Of a stretch of 64,000 nt of DNA, positions 26,612-34,745 are shown in pieces; within the stretch, counting starts at the first letter, position 1; each line of letters opens with the position of its first letter. The notes beneath the pieces were generated by a model. That model searched no databases and was not told the DNA's origin. It saw only the letters and a program-made list of their open reading frames with translations. Both the position numbers and the translations under genes were made by a program. Source of the stretch: Collinsella provencensis (lineage in GTDB: Bacteria; Actinomycetota; Coriobacteriia; Coriobacteriales; Coriobacteriaceae); assembly GCF_900199705.1 (NCBI RefSeq), contig NZ_LT904908.1:467542-531541 (forward strand). The letters are read 5' to 3'.

Positions 26612-28018
26612 ATGCGACCCAAGCAGGCACTCGAGACAACACGCGACGGACTCACGCGTTCCACACATGCGCTTACTGCAGATGCCACGCGCGACGTTCG
26701 CAATCTGCGCGATAGCCTGCGCGTATATATCCTGTGCATCATCGTCGCCGCGCTCATGGGCATCGCGGGCTGGGCGTTTCTCGCTGCGCTCAACTGGGCA
26801 ACCGCCACACGCGAAGCTCACCTCTGGCTCTTTTTGCTGCTTCCCATAGTCAACGTCGCAACGGCATGGATTTACCGCAACCACGGCCTGCGCGCACAGC
26901 GCGGCAATAACCTGGTCATCGACAGCACGCTCGGCGGCTCCCCCATCCATCGCCGGATGGGCCTGCTCACATTTGTCTGCTCCACCGCAACCCACCTGGC
27001 AGGCGGCTCGGCGGGACGCGAGGGCGCGGCCGTGCAGATGGGCGGAACCATTGCCAGCACCGTTGCCTCGGCATTCCACGTAACCGGACATGATCGCCGC
27101 GACGTCATGATGGCGGGAATCTCGGCGGCGTTTGGCGCCGCTTTCGGCACCCCATTGGCCGGCGCGTTCTTCGGCATGGAGATGTGCTTCATCGGAAAAC
27201 TCGACTACAGTGCGGCGCTCTACTGCCTTACCGGCTCGTTTGTAGGCGACTTTGTGAGCCGAGGGTTGGGCAGCACCTTTGTCTTCCAGCCCATCGGCGC
27301 GGTGCCGAGCATGCAGCCCGCAACAATCGCCCTCGTCATCGTCGCCGCCATCCTCTTCGGTCTCACCGCGCGCCTGTTCACCTTCTGCATTCGCACCGTC
27401 AAACGGTTCTATGCGCGCTTCTTCCCCAACTACCTCGCCGCCGCGGTAGTCAGCGGCCTTGTGCTCATCGCCCTGTTCCTCGGATGCAAGCTGCACCTTT
27501 ACGGCGGACTTTCCGAATGGCTCGTTCCCGCTGCATTCCGAGGGCAAACCACGCTGGCGGATCCGATCGCCAAGCTCGGCATGACGGCGCTCACCGTCGG
27601 CGCTGGATTCCAAGGTGGCGAGGTCACTCCCCTATTCGGAATCGGAGCATCGCTCGGCGGCTGGTTCGGCGAGGCGACGCTCGGAGAACCGGACTTCATG
27701 GCTGCCCTTGGCATGCTCGGCTTGTTCGGCAGTGCGCTCAACGTGCCTGTCACCACCATCATGCTGGGTATCGACATGTTCGGAGGCACCGCAGGAGCGT
27801 ACTTTGTCATCGTTTCGTTTGTGGGCTATCTGGTCGCGGGTCATAGCGCGGTCTACCCCGCCCAGCGTATCATCACGCCTAAACGCCGCAGCCTTAAAGA
27901 GGATGCAGAACTCAGCGTGGCAGACGCCCTCGAACGACACCGCACAATCGTCGAAGTTCACGAGCCATCCCACACAGACGCCGAAACCGCAGCCCCTTCC
28001 ACGAAGGACGAACAATGA
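26612..28018 (+). CDS. CLC-type ion channel/antiporter, CLC-F (fluoride)-like
   Basis: A 468-residue membrane protein of the CLC superfamily with about ten hydrophobic segments. GGSAGREGAAVQMGG contains the gating glutamate and matches the fluoride/proton antiporter clade more than the chloride clade. The usual chloride-filter motif GSGIP is absent (IDSTLGGSP at that place). GGEVTPLFGIGASLGG is the later conserved motif. Export of toxic fluoride is the likely role; the clade assignment is from motifs only. The ATG at 26612 has GAGGGGG upstream; a GTG at 26582 is also in frame. It overlaps the lipid kinase gene by 4 nt. Confidence 0.8.
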   Translation: MRPKQALETTRDGLTRSTHALTADATRDVRNLRDSLRVYILCIIVAALMGIAGWAFLAALNWATATREAHLWLFLLLPIVNVATAWIYRNHGLRAQRGNNLVIDSTLGGSPIHRRMGLLTFVCSTATHLAGGSAGREGAAVQMGGTIASTVASAFHVTGHDRRDVMMAGISAAFGAAFGTPLAGAFFGMEMCFIGKLDYSAALYCLTGSFVGDFVSRGLGSTFVFQPIGAVPSMQPATIALVIVAAILFGLTARLFTFCIRTVKRFYARFFPNYLAAAVVSGLVLIALFLGCKLHLYGGLSEWLVPAAFRGQTTLADPIAKLGMTALTVGAGFQGGEVTPLFGIGASLGGWFGEATLGEPDFMAALGMLGLFGSALNVPVTTIMLGIDMFGGTAGAYFVIVSFVGYLVAGHSAVYPAQRIITPKRRSLKEDAELSVADALERHRTIVEVHEPSHTDAETAAPSTKDEQ

Positions 28019-29022
28019 TGCAAAACCGTCTCAAGGCACTTGGAAAAACGCTCATCATCGTCAACCCCACGGCACAAAGCGGTGCCGCTGCAAACGTTGC
28101 CGAACGTCTGCAGCGCTTCTTGTCGCTCTACAGCCATGGCAATACGTTTGACCTGGTACGGACCGAATATCCGCGCCACGCTATCGAGCTTGCGAAACAC
28201 GCCGTAGGCTACGACACCGTGCTTGCCCTTGGTGGCGACGGCGTGGTGCATGAAGTGGCAAACGGCCTGATGGCAATCGAAGCGGATAAGCGACCCACGC
28301 TCGGGATCATGCCTGTGGGATCGGGCAATGATTTTGCGAGGACGCTCGGTATTGCGGAAATCACCAACGCCAACAACGCTGACTTGTCCGCACTTCTCGA
28401 CTGCGCACGCACCGCGATCGACGTGCTCAAGGTGACGTACGAACCTGTTGAGGAAGCGCGCAACACCGTTATGGGAAATGCGACAAACGCACCTCGCGAT
28501 CAGGTCGAATACGCCGTGGAAACGGTGTCGTTCGGTCTTTGTGCCGCCATCGCAGCCGACACGCAGGTTCTTCGCAAGTCAACCGGACTTCGAGGTGCCC
28601 CACTCTACACCGCAAGCGGTATGAGATGCTTCGGACGCGGATACCGCAACTTCCCGGTAACCGTGCGCATCGACGACGGCACGTCTGAGAACCTCAAAAT
28701 CATCGTCTTCGCTGTGCAAAACGGCCCCACCTATGGTTCCGGCTACCACATTTGTCCCAGTGCCGACCCTGCCGACGGGGCACTCGACATCTGTTATGCA
28801 AAAGGGCCTGTTCCCAGAGCCGTCGCCCTTCCCGTGTTCCTTTCCGCCAAAAACGGTAATCACGTGAATAACAAGCACATCCATCTGCAGCGCGCGCACT
28901 CAGTTGACCTGCAGTTTGCCGAGGACACCTACCCCATCCAACTTGACGGCGAAATCCTCAAGGCCCGCAACATGCGCATCGAGATCGTCCCGCAGGCACT
29001 TAACGTGCTCAAGCCGGCGTAA
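28015..29022 (+). CDS. Diacylglycerol/lipid kinase family protein (YegS/BmrU type)
   Basis: A 335-residue soluble enzyme. The N-terminal DAGK catalytic domain shows IIVNPTAQSG, the nucleotide loop LALGGDGVVHEVANGL and PVGSGNDFARTLG. The C-terminal β-rich domain of this family follows and ends with IQLDGE. It would phosphorylate diacylglycerol or another lipid with ATP. The ATGA overlap with the channel gene indicates one transcript. Why a lipid kinase is coupled to a CLC protein is not clear from sequence. Confidence 0.9.
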   Translation: MMQNRLKALGKTLIIVNPTAQSGAAANVAERLQRFLSLYSHGNTFDLVRTEYPRHAIELAKHAVGYDTVLALGGDGVVHEVANGLMAIEADKRPTLGIMPVGSGNDFARTLGIAEITNANNADLSALLDCARTAIDVLKVTYEPVEEARNTVMGNATNAPRDQVEYAVETVSFGLCAAIAADTQVLRKSTGLRGAPLYTASGMRCFGRGYRNFPVTVRIDDGTSENLKIIVFAVQNGPTYGSGYHICPSADPADGALDICYAKGPVPRAVALPVFLSAKNGNHVNNKHIHLQRAHSVDLQFAEDTYPIQLDGEILKARNMRIEIVPQALNVLKPA

Positions 29023-29118
29023 GAGGTGCGCTTCTGACGATCGAAAACAGAGAATATGGATGAGCGCTATTCAGAGGGGATGCATCGGCAGACATTAAAC
29101 GAAAAGGAAAATATCGAC

Positions 29119-29721
29119 ATGACGCACAGAGAACGCATGGAAAATGGGCTGTGGTATGACGCCAATTTTGACCCGGAGCTGCTGGCTCTACGGGAAAACG
29201 CAGATGAATTGTGCTTTCGGTTCAATCACACAAGTCCTAAAAAATCGGAAGAAAAAGAACGCCTTCTGTCACAACTAATCCCCAGGCATGGGAATGACAC
29301 CGTAATCCTTGCTCCCATCTATGCCGACTATGGTGTCAAAACCACGATCGGAGACGGAACTTTTATCAACCACAATGCCTATCTCATGGACGGCGGCACC
29401 ATTACCATCGGTAGGCACTGCTTTATCGGTCCCAACTGCGGGATGTATACGGCGGGGCACCCCTTGAACCCGGAGGAACGAAACAAGGGGCTGGAAAGAG
29501 CGTTGCCAATTGTCATTGAAGACAATGTGTGGATTGGTGCGGATGTGACCATCCTGCCCGGAGTAACCATTGGGGAGGGAGCAGTCATTGGCGGCAAAAG
29601 CTGCGTGACAAAGGATGTCCCTGCCGGGGTAATCGCCGTTGGTAATCCTTGTCGAGTGATGAGGCCAATCACCGAAGAAGGTCGTATCGGAGAATTGGGG
29701 GTTGATGATGAATTGGGGTGA
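29119..29721 (+). CDS. Sugar O-acetyltransferase (maltose/galactoside acetyltransferase type)
   Basis: A 200-residue left-handed β-helix acyltransferase. The N-terminal helical Mac domain (RERMENGLWYDANFDPEL) is followed by hexapeptide repeats. The catalytic histidine is in MYTAGHPLNPEERN, and the C-terminal turns read GVTIGEGAVIGGKSCVTKDV. It transfers acetyl from acetyl-CoA to a sugar hydroxyl. The ATG at 29119 has AAGGAAA upstream; a longer in-frame start at 29056 lacks one. The base composition is visibly more AT-rich than the flanks, so recent transfer (perhaps from Firmicutes) is plausible. Confidence 0.9.
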   Translation: MTHRERMENGLWYDANFDPELLALRENADELCFRFNHTSPKKSEEKERLLSQLIPRHGNDTVILAPIYADYGVKTTIGDGTFINHNAYLMDGGTITIGRHCFIGPNCGMYTAGHPLNPEERNKGLERALPIVIEDNVWIGADVTILPGVTIGEGAVIGGKSCVTKDVPAGVIAVGNPCRVMRPITEEGRIGELGVDDELG

Positions 29722-29745
29722 AATGGCTTCCGCTTATTCACCCCA

Positions 29746-30309
29746 TCACCTCGTAACTGGGGCGTCATTCTCTGGTTGCGAGGTTCTTTTTTGTCCCAAC
29801 GCCAGCCCCTCGGACGGCGTGTCTTCAGAATCGTTCGCACGCAAATAGGCCAACATGTCATCGACGTTCAACGCTGCAACGAGACTATGCTGTAAGAGTC
29901 TCAAATCACCCGTAACGAGAAAATCGGCATGTGCACGCTGCGCGGCTGCAAGTATAAGATTATCCTCGTAGTCGCTATGAATTGAACGTGTTTTGCAAGC
30001 GTGCCACACATCGGACTCATCGCTGCCAACCGCCGTGGCCAATCCATGCATATGTTCAACGCTCGCCCATGCCACAGCCTGAGCGGCAAGCGCCTCTGCA
30101 TCCGTTAATACACCGCCTGAGTCTTCCCTACAAGCCTGTTTCGCGTCAGCAGCCACGCGATAAAACACGTCTCGAGATGAATTGACGGCATACAGCAGAT
30201 CTATCCCATGAGCAGAAGCATAGTCGATGAGCTCAAAAGCTTTCACATGACCCGCTCGAGACGCAGAGTAATAATCCATCCACACATTGGTATCGAGCAA
30301 AAGCATCAT
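29746..30309 (-). CDS. PIN-domain toxin
   Basis: A 187-residue PIN ribonuclease. Acidic metal-site residues are in LLLDTNVWMDYY at the start, HSDYEDNLILAAA near 130 and DFLVTGDLRLL near 145. The C-terminal 20 residues, polar and rich in Gln/Pro, are encoded by the acetyltransferase terminator and may be dispensable. The antitoxin gene lies 20 nt upstream. It is larger than the PIN toxin at 9384 and not closely alike. Confidence 0.82.
   Translation of the reverse strand: MMLLLDTNVWMDYYSASRAGHVKAFELIDYASAHGIDLLYAVNSSRDVFYRVAADAKQACREDSGGVLTDAEALAAQAVAWASVEHMHGLATAVGSDESDVWHACKTRSIHSDYEDNLILAAAQRAHADFLVTGDLRLLQHSLVAALNVDDMLAYLRANDSEDTPSEGLALGQKRTSQPENDAPVTR
29749..29792 (+). terminator. Rho-independent terminator of the acetyltransferase gene
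   Basis: CCTCGTAAC / GTTGCGAGG (one G-T pair) is followed by TTCTTTTTT. The structure lies inside the last codons of the convergent PIN toxin gene, so one sequence serves as terminator and coding DNA. Confidence 0.8.
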
Positions 30310-30329
30310 ATAACCACCCAGACAGGCTT

Positions 30330-30707
30330 CTAGGCACCAAAACGCTCTTCAAACATGAGATAGCGCAGCTCTTCGTCGGAAATGGGATCAATTTTTGGAG
30401 GCCAAGAAAGTCCCTGTTCGCGGTAGAAATCCTCGACGATCTTCGGTCCACGGCGCGCCCACTCAATACGGCGTTGACGCTCAGCTTCCGCCTCAGCTTG
30501 CTGCGCCTCAAACTCATCGGGACGTAGCAACGCATGGATATCCGCAGGCTTATCACCCAAATCCGAAACACGCTCCCATAGAGCACGAATCGCCTCACTC
30601 GGCGTAAAGCCAGCAGCTCGCAGCGCAGCATCTCCCGCACGCTTCAACTCGCTTTCAATACGGACGTTCATCTGTGTCATAGCCGGACTTATCGTTGGGG
30701 CGGGCAT
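30330..30707 (-). CDS. RelB/DinJ-like ribbon-helix-helix antitoxin
   Basis: A 125-residue protein. MTQMNVRIESELKRAGDAAL and AAGFTPSEAIRALWERV form a typical RHH domain. The C-terminal half is rich in Glu/Gln and ends DEELRYLMFEERFGA, a motif seen at the end of RelB-like antitoxins. The ATG follows GGAGG. Like the pair near 9 kb, a RelB-type antitoxin is combined with a PIN toxin. Confidence 0.8.
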   Translation of the reverse strand: MPAPTISPAMTQMNVRIESELKRAGDAALRAAGFTPSEAIRALWERVSDLGDKPADIHALLRPDEFEAQQAEAEAERQRRIEWARRGPKIVEDFYREQGLSWPPKIDPISDEELRYLMFEERFGA

Positions 30708-30760
30708 AGGGACCTCCTTTACCTCATGGAACCTATTTTAGTTCACACTATTCATTTTTA

Positions 30761-30775
30761 TATAGCTGTATAGCT
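30761..30775 (-). promoter_or_regulatory. Tandem TATAGCT repeat in the control region of the second relB-like/PIN pair
   Basis: TATAGCT occurs twice with one base between, about 55 bp upstream of the antitoxin start, in an AT-rich stretch that holds likely -10 sequences. It may be the antitoxin operator; this is inferred from position only. Confidence 0.4.
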
Positions 30776-30803
30776 CTGCAATAGAGCCAGCAAGACACAA
30801 GCG

Positions 30804-30857
30804 CTCCCGTTCCGTCTGTCCCCACGAGGGGCACAAGCCGCATGAACGGGACGGGAG
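30804..30857 (-). other. GC-rich hairpin after res
   Basis: CTCCCGTTC can pair with GAACGGG or ACGGGAG downstream, and CCCC-acga-GGGG forms an inner stem. It lies just downstream of the res stop. No T-run follows, so it is a possible 3' stabiliser and not a clear terminator. Confidence 0.4.
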
Positions 30858-30872
30858 GCCCTATCGGAGATC

Positions 30873-33800
30873 CTACCTCATCACCTTGTCCATGAGCTCG
30901 TCGTACGTACTCACAAAGTCATAGCGAACGCCGTCCTCGCCGAGTTGCTCAAACAGCTTTCGTGCGCACTCAATCTTTGTCCGTTCCACTTCCTTGAGGC
31001 TGAACGAGTTGAGCGAGCCCTTGGTCTCGGCAATAAAGTAAATATGCTTCACCACACCCTCGTTGAAGGCGATTGCCCAGTCGGGTGCGTAGTCACCCAC
31101 AGGCGTGGGAATCTTGAATGAGCGCGGCAGGTGTGCAAACACGCACACTTCATCAGACTCTTCGAGCTCCTGGGCAAACTTACGCTCCGTCTCGCTGTCA
31201 AACACCGTCCAATTCTGCACGCCCCTTTTAGACGTCGGCAACGCGCGCCCCAGGCTCTCTGGCATATCCGCGGCAAAGATTTCCGCAGCATCGTACTCTC
31301 CCGCCACGCGGTTATAGCGGATATGCTCCACCACCATGCGCGCTTTTTCGTCCACAATGAGCGCCGCGACCTTGACGATGAATTCCTCGGGGTTCGTTCG
31401 GAATGCAGCAAATCGGTCCGGCGCGATCTCCGACAAAATCGCCGCTGCAGTTGCGCGCGTAATACGCGCCTTACCTGCCACTTCGCCAACCAGGTCGTAT
31501 GCAACATTTGAAATCACACCAGCATTGACCTCAAGCGTTTTACTGCTCTGGGCCGCAAAGCTATCGGCGGATTCGACTTGCTCGCGCGTCGTCTCATCAC
31601 GCTGCGCACCTTTCTTGAGACGATAACGCGGAGCGGATACCGTGAGATTCTTATTGATACTTGCCACGGCGTTGCGTCGGAGCTCGTTTGAGTCAAACTC
31701 CACCGTGTACGCATGCTTGTGATTGATGCGCGCCCACAACTCCTGGAACTCCTTTTTACGGAAGTTGTCGTTGAGGCCGTTACTTGCCACCTTGGTGCCC
31801 AAGCCGTTTGCATACATGCCCGCAAGAGCAGACGAATCCTCAATGCTGCGCACCAGACTCTCGATTTGAGCACGATATCCATCAAGGTGCTCGGGTATAT
31901 CCGAATCTCCAAGCGCCTTGAGACCCTTCTCGTTAAACTCGTCCGTAAGCTGACCTTTACGGTCAATGAGACCATTTCGAACCAACGCGTACATAATTTC
32001 GTTGGCATCTTCCTCGGTGAGCTTGTACTCCGCCACACCGTCGGACAGCACAAAGCCAGTGAAAAGCTTCTCCTCAACCTTCTTTGGGCGTTCACGCAGT
32101 TCGCTGATTGTCTCGCTTTGAAGCGACTTCACAAAGCTGTCGTAACCCTCGGAAGCGATTACAGTGAGCAGATTCACCGCATGCACACCGTCTCTGCCAA
32201 GCAACCTTTCGTCCTGGCGCGTACCGTCTTGGTCCACGCATAGACGCAAGCCGCGACCCACCTCTTGGCGCTTGGAAATATCCGAGTCGCCCGAGCTTTT
32301 GAGAGTGCAAATCTGGAACACATTGGGGTTGTCCCAGCCCTCACGCAGTGCGGAGTGGGAGAAGATAAAACGCACAGGCTCCTCAAATGAAAGCAGACGT
32401 TCCTTGTCCTTGAGAATAAGATCGTAGGCCACTACCGCATCCTCGCCCTCGGCAAACTCAGTGCCGCGCTTGAGTTTGTTGTCAATCGCGCGGCCCTTTT
32501 TGTCAATGGAGAAATAGCCCTCGTGAACCTTATGCTCAAGAGACTCGCGCAGATAGCGAAGATAGCGCGGATCACGCGCGTCATCGAGCGTGGGTTCGGC
32601 CGTGCGCGCCTCGACTGCAACCTGATATTCCTCCTCGAATATGCGTCCGTATACGCCTACGCCCTCGCTACCATCCTCGTCGTAGACGCGATATTTAGCC
32701 ACCTCGTCAATGAAGAACAAAGACAGGCACTTGATACCTTGGCGGAACAGCACCTCCTCCTTTTGCAGATGCGAGGCTATCGTCTCGCGGATTTGAATAC
32801 GACGCAGGTCCTCTTCGGAGGAGTCGTTGGCAATCTGCCCACGGTAGAGCCTCTCGTGGTTGTCAAACTCCACATAGCCCGTTTCGCCGTTCTGATCGGG
32901 CACAATACGCAGAATGCGGTACCCATGCACATACGCCTCAAGCTCATTTGACGCATAGTAAATGTTGTCGTTCTCGGAGAAGCGCCCCATGCTCTTGGTG
33001 ACCTTACCGCCTGAGAGCTGCTTTTTATACTCAATCACTGCCACAGGAGGCTTGGTGGGACTCACGCGAATGTCCTGTAGATACACATAACCATCGGTAC
33101 CGCGCATACCTATCATCTCGATGCCCTTGACCTCGATACGCTTGACCAAGCGCTCGTTATAGGCGTCGAGAGGGTCGAGCGCGAACACCGTGTTATGGCG
33201 CTCTTTATGGGTAGCGGAGTAATTGAGGCTGAACAGCGGTTTGAACTGCTGCATGGCTTTGCGCGTTGCACCCGATTTCTTGCCCATCTTCTGAGGCTCG
33301 TCGATGATGAGGATTGGATTAGTGGTGGAAAGCACGTCGATGGGACGACGGCTGCCAAAGTCGTCGCGCTCGGAGAACATGATACGCGCGGTCTTGTCAC
33401 CGCCACGCCCCTCCTTGCTTTTGGACTCATCAAAAGCATTGAAGGCTTGCATGTTAATGACCATGACGGAGATGTCCGCGCGACTGGCAAAAGAGTCGAT
33501 CTCGTTCAGGCGGCTCGAGTTGTACACAAACGACCAAAGGCGCTTGCCGTACTGCTCGTGAAAATGCTTGGCGGTAATCTCGAGGGACTTCGCAACGCCT
33601 TCGCGAATCGCCACGCTCGGAACCACGATGATGAACTTGGACCAGCCATAACGCGCATTGAGCTCAAACATCGTCTTGGTGTAGACGTAGGTCTTGCCCG
33701 TGCCCGTCTCCATTTCCACGTCGATCTCCACGGCACCAAGATCGCAATGCAAGCCAGCGGAAACGGGGATGCTGTTCTTACGCTGGGACTTCTTCACGTT

Positions 33801-34046
33801 TTCGAGCAGCTCGAGAGTGGTGAGTTGCAACGGCGCGTTGCGAAAACCCGAACCATTATCCACTACAACACCGCCGTCGGCGGCGCCCGTCAACCCAAGT
33901 GAGCTCTGCCCGCGCTTGTCCACGCGCGTTGCGCCAAGGTCGCGCACGTAGGACTGCGCGTCGATTTTTGACTGTCCGTCAAACACGTTGACCACGGCAT
34001 CCGCCGCGCGCGTCTGGTAGTCGAGAACAGAGAACTTGAATTCCAT
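30873..34046 (-). CDS. res: Type III restriction enzyme, Res subunit (helicase-nuclease)
   Basis: A 1057-residue ATP-dependent restriction subunit. The SF2 motor has Walker A METGTGKTYV near residue 115, motif II LIIDEPQKMG and motif VI QEVGRGLRL, with SHSALREGWDNPNVFQ before it. Near the C-terminus GDYAPDWAIAF followed by YFIAETKGS is the PD-(D/E)xK nuclease signature. With Mod it cuts DNA carrying two unmethylated, oppositely oriented sites. The ATG at 34044-34046 (MEFKFSVLDYQTRAAD) fits the family start; its ribosome-binding site is poor. It is separated from mod by a toxin-antitoxin pair on the other strand, so it needs its own promoter or read-through. Confidence 0.95.
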   Translation of the reverse strand: MEFKFSVLDYQTRAADAVVNVFDGQSKIDAQSYVRDLGATRVDKRGQSSLGLTGAADGGVVVDNGSGFRNAPLQLTTLELLENVKKSQRKNSIPVSAGLHCDLGAVEIDVEMETGTGKTYVYTKTMFELNARYGWSKFIIVVPSVAIREGVAKSLEITAKHFHEQYGKRLWSFVYNSSRLNEIDSFASRADISVMVINMQAFNAFDESKSKEGRGGDKTARIMFSERDDFGSRRPIDVLSTTNPILIIDEPQKMGKKSGATRKAMQQFKPLFSLNYSATHKERHNTVFALDPLDAYNERLVKRIEVKGIEMIGMRGTDGYVYLQDIRVSPTKPPVAVIEYKKQLSGGKVTKSMGRFSENDNIYYASNELEAYVHGYRILRIVPDQNGETGYVEFDNHERLYRGQIANDSSEEDLRRIQIRETIASHLQKEEVLFRQGIKCLSLFFIDEVAKYRVYDEDGSEGVGVYGRIFEEEYQVAVEARTAEPTLDDARDPRYLRYLRESLEHKVHEGYFSIDKKGRAIDNKLKRGTEFAEGEDAVVAYDLILKDKERLLSFEEPVRFIFSHSALREGWDNPNVFQICTLKSSGDSDISKRQEVGRGLRLCVDQDGTRQDERLLGRDGVHAVNLLTVIASEGYDSFVKSLQSETISELRERPKKVEEKLFTGFVLSDGVAEYKLTEEDANEIMYALVRNGLIDRKGQLTDEFNEKGLKALGDSDIPEHLDGYRAQIESLVRSIEDSSALAGMYANGLGTKVASNGLNDNFRKKEFQELWARINHKHAYTVEFDSNELRRNAVASINKNLTVSAPRYRLKKGAQRDETTREQVESADSFAAQSSKTLEVNAGVISNVAYDLVGEVAGKARITRATAAAILSEIAPDRFAAFRTNPEEFIVKVAALIVDEKARMVVEHIRYNRVAGEYDAAEIFAADMPESLGRALPTSKRGVQNWTVFDSETERKFAQELEESDEVCVFAHLPRSFKIPTPVGDYAPDWAIAFNEGVVKHIYFIAETKGSLNSFSLKEVERTKIECARKLFEQLGEDGVRYDFVSTYDELMDKVMR

Positions 34047-34076
34047 AATCACGCCAATCAACATACAGGATGGTTT

Positions 34077-34096
34077 TATAATGGGATTACTATCCC
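34077..34096 (+). promoter_or_regulatory. Promoter/operator of the embedded toxin-antitoxin pair
   Basis: A TATAAT -10 box (34077-34082) is followed by an inverted repeat GGGAT-tact-ATCCC (34083-34096). The opposite strand reads TATAAA here, so the 67-bp gap could hold overlapping promoters for res and the antitoxin. Confidence 0.5.
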
Positions 34097-34113
34097 TTGA
34101 AAAGGAGTCTTGT

Positions 34114-34416
34114 ATGGTTATCGCACCAATCAAAGAACTCAAAGACGGAGCAGCGATTTCCGCCAAATGCCACGAACTCAACGAGCCCATCCACATCACT
34201 AAAAACGGATACGGCGACATGGTCATCATGAGCACCGAGGTATTCGAGCGCTACGACCGAATCATGCAGCGCGTGCTTGAGCGCGAACTAAGACATCAGC
34301 AGGAGCTCGAAGAAATCGTCGAGGATTTCCGCGCTGGTATGGCAGATTACAAAGCGGGAAATACTCGCGATGGCTTTGAGGTGCTGTCCGAGCTGAGGGC
34401 ACAGTATGACCTATAG
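34114..34416 (+). CDS. Phd/YefM-type antitoxin
   Basis: A 100-residue protein. The N-terminal half, APIKELKDGAAISAKCHEL followed by PIHITKNGYGDMVIMS, is the Phd/YefM fold. The C-terminal half is helical and charged (RELRHQQELEEIVEDFR). The ATG at 34114 has AAAGGAG 6 nt upstream; an earlier in-frame ATG at 34036 would begin inside res. It overlaps the toxin gene by 11 nt. It lies between mod and res but on the opposite strand. Confidence 0.85.
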   Translation: MVIAPIKELKDGAAISAKCHELNEPIHITKNGYGDMVIMSTEVFERYDRIMQRVLERELRHQQELEEIVEDFRAGMADYKAGNTRDGFEVLSELRAQYDL

Positions 34417-34738
34417 AATTCGCGTGGTCCCTGCCTTGACAGAACGCCTGGGTGAAATTACCACTTACATCAGGGATGACCTCGGTCTCCCAAAATCCGC
34501 CTCCATGTTGTACGACGATCTCGAGGCTAAGTTTGCAGTCATAGAGGAGTTCCCCCGCGCTTACATGGTTGACAAAGATGCGAGCAGGGCCATCGGTGAG
34601 GAGATCCGCGGTGTCAGCATTCGCTCGTTCAAACTTCTGTACTGGATTGACGATGCTGAGCAGACTGTCCTCGCATTCGCCATTCTGTTCCGCGGCGAGG
34701 ATCCAAAGGCGCTGAGCAAAAACACATTCTTGCTGTAG
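34406..34738 (+). CDS. RelE/ParE-superfamily toxin
   Basis: A 110-residue protein of the RelE/ParE fold: YRIRVVPALTERLGEITTYI at the start, then the helix KSASMLYDDLEAKFAVIEEF, and the strands RSFKLLYWIDDAEQTVLAFAILFRG in the C-terminal half. Relatives inhibit either mRNA translation or gyrase; sequence alone does not tell which. It is coupled to the Phd-type antitoxin and ends 7 nt from the convergent mod stop. No terminator is seen between them. Confidence 0.82.
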   Translation: MTYRIRVVPALTERLGEITTYIRDDLGLPKSASMLYDDLEAKFAVIEEFPRAYMVDKDASRAIGEEIRGVSIRSFKLLYWIDDAEQTVLAFAILFRGEDPKALSKNTFLL

Positions 34739-34745
34739 CACGTCC

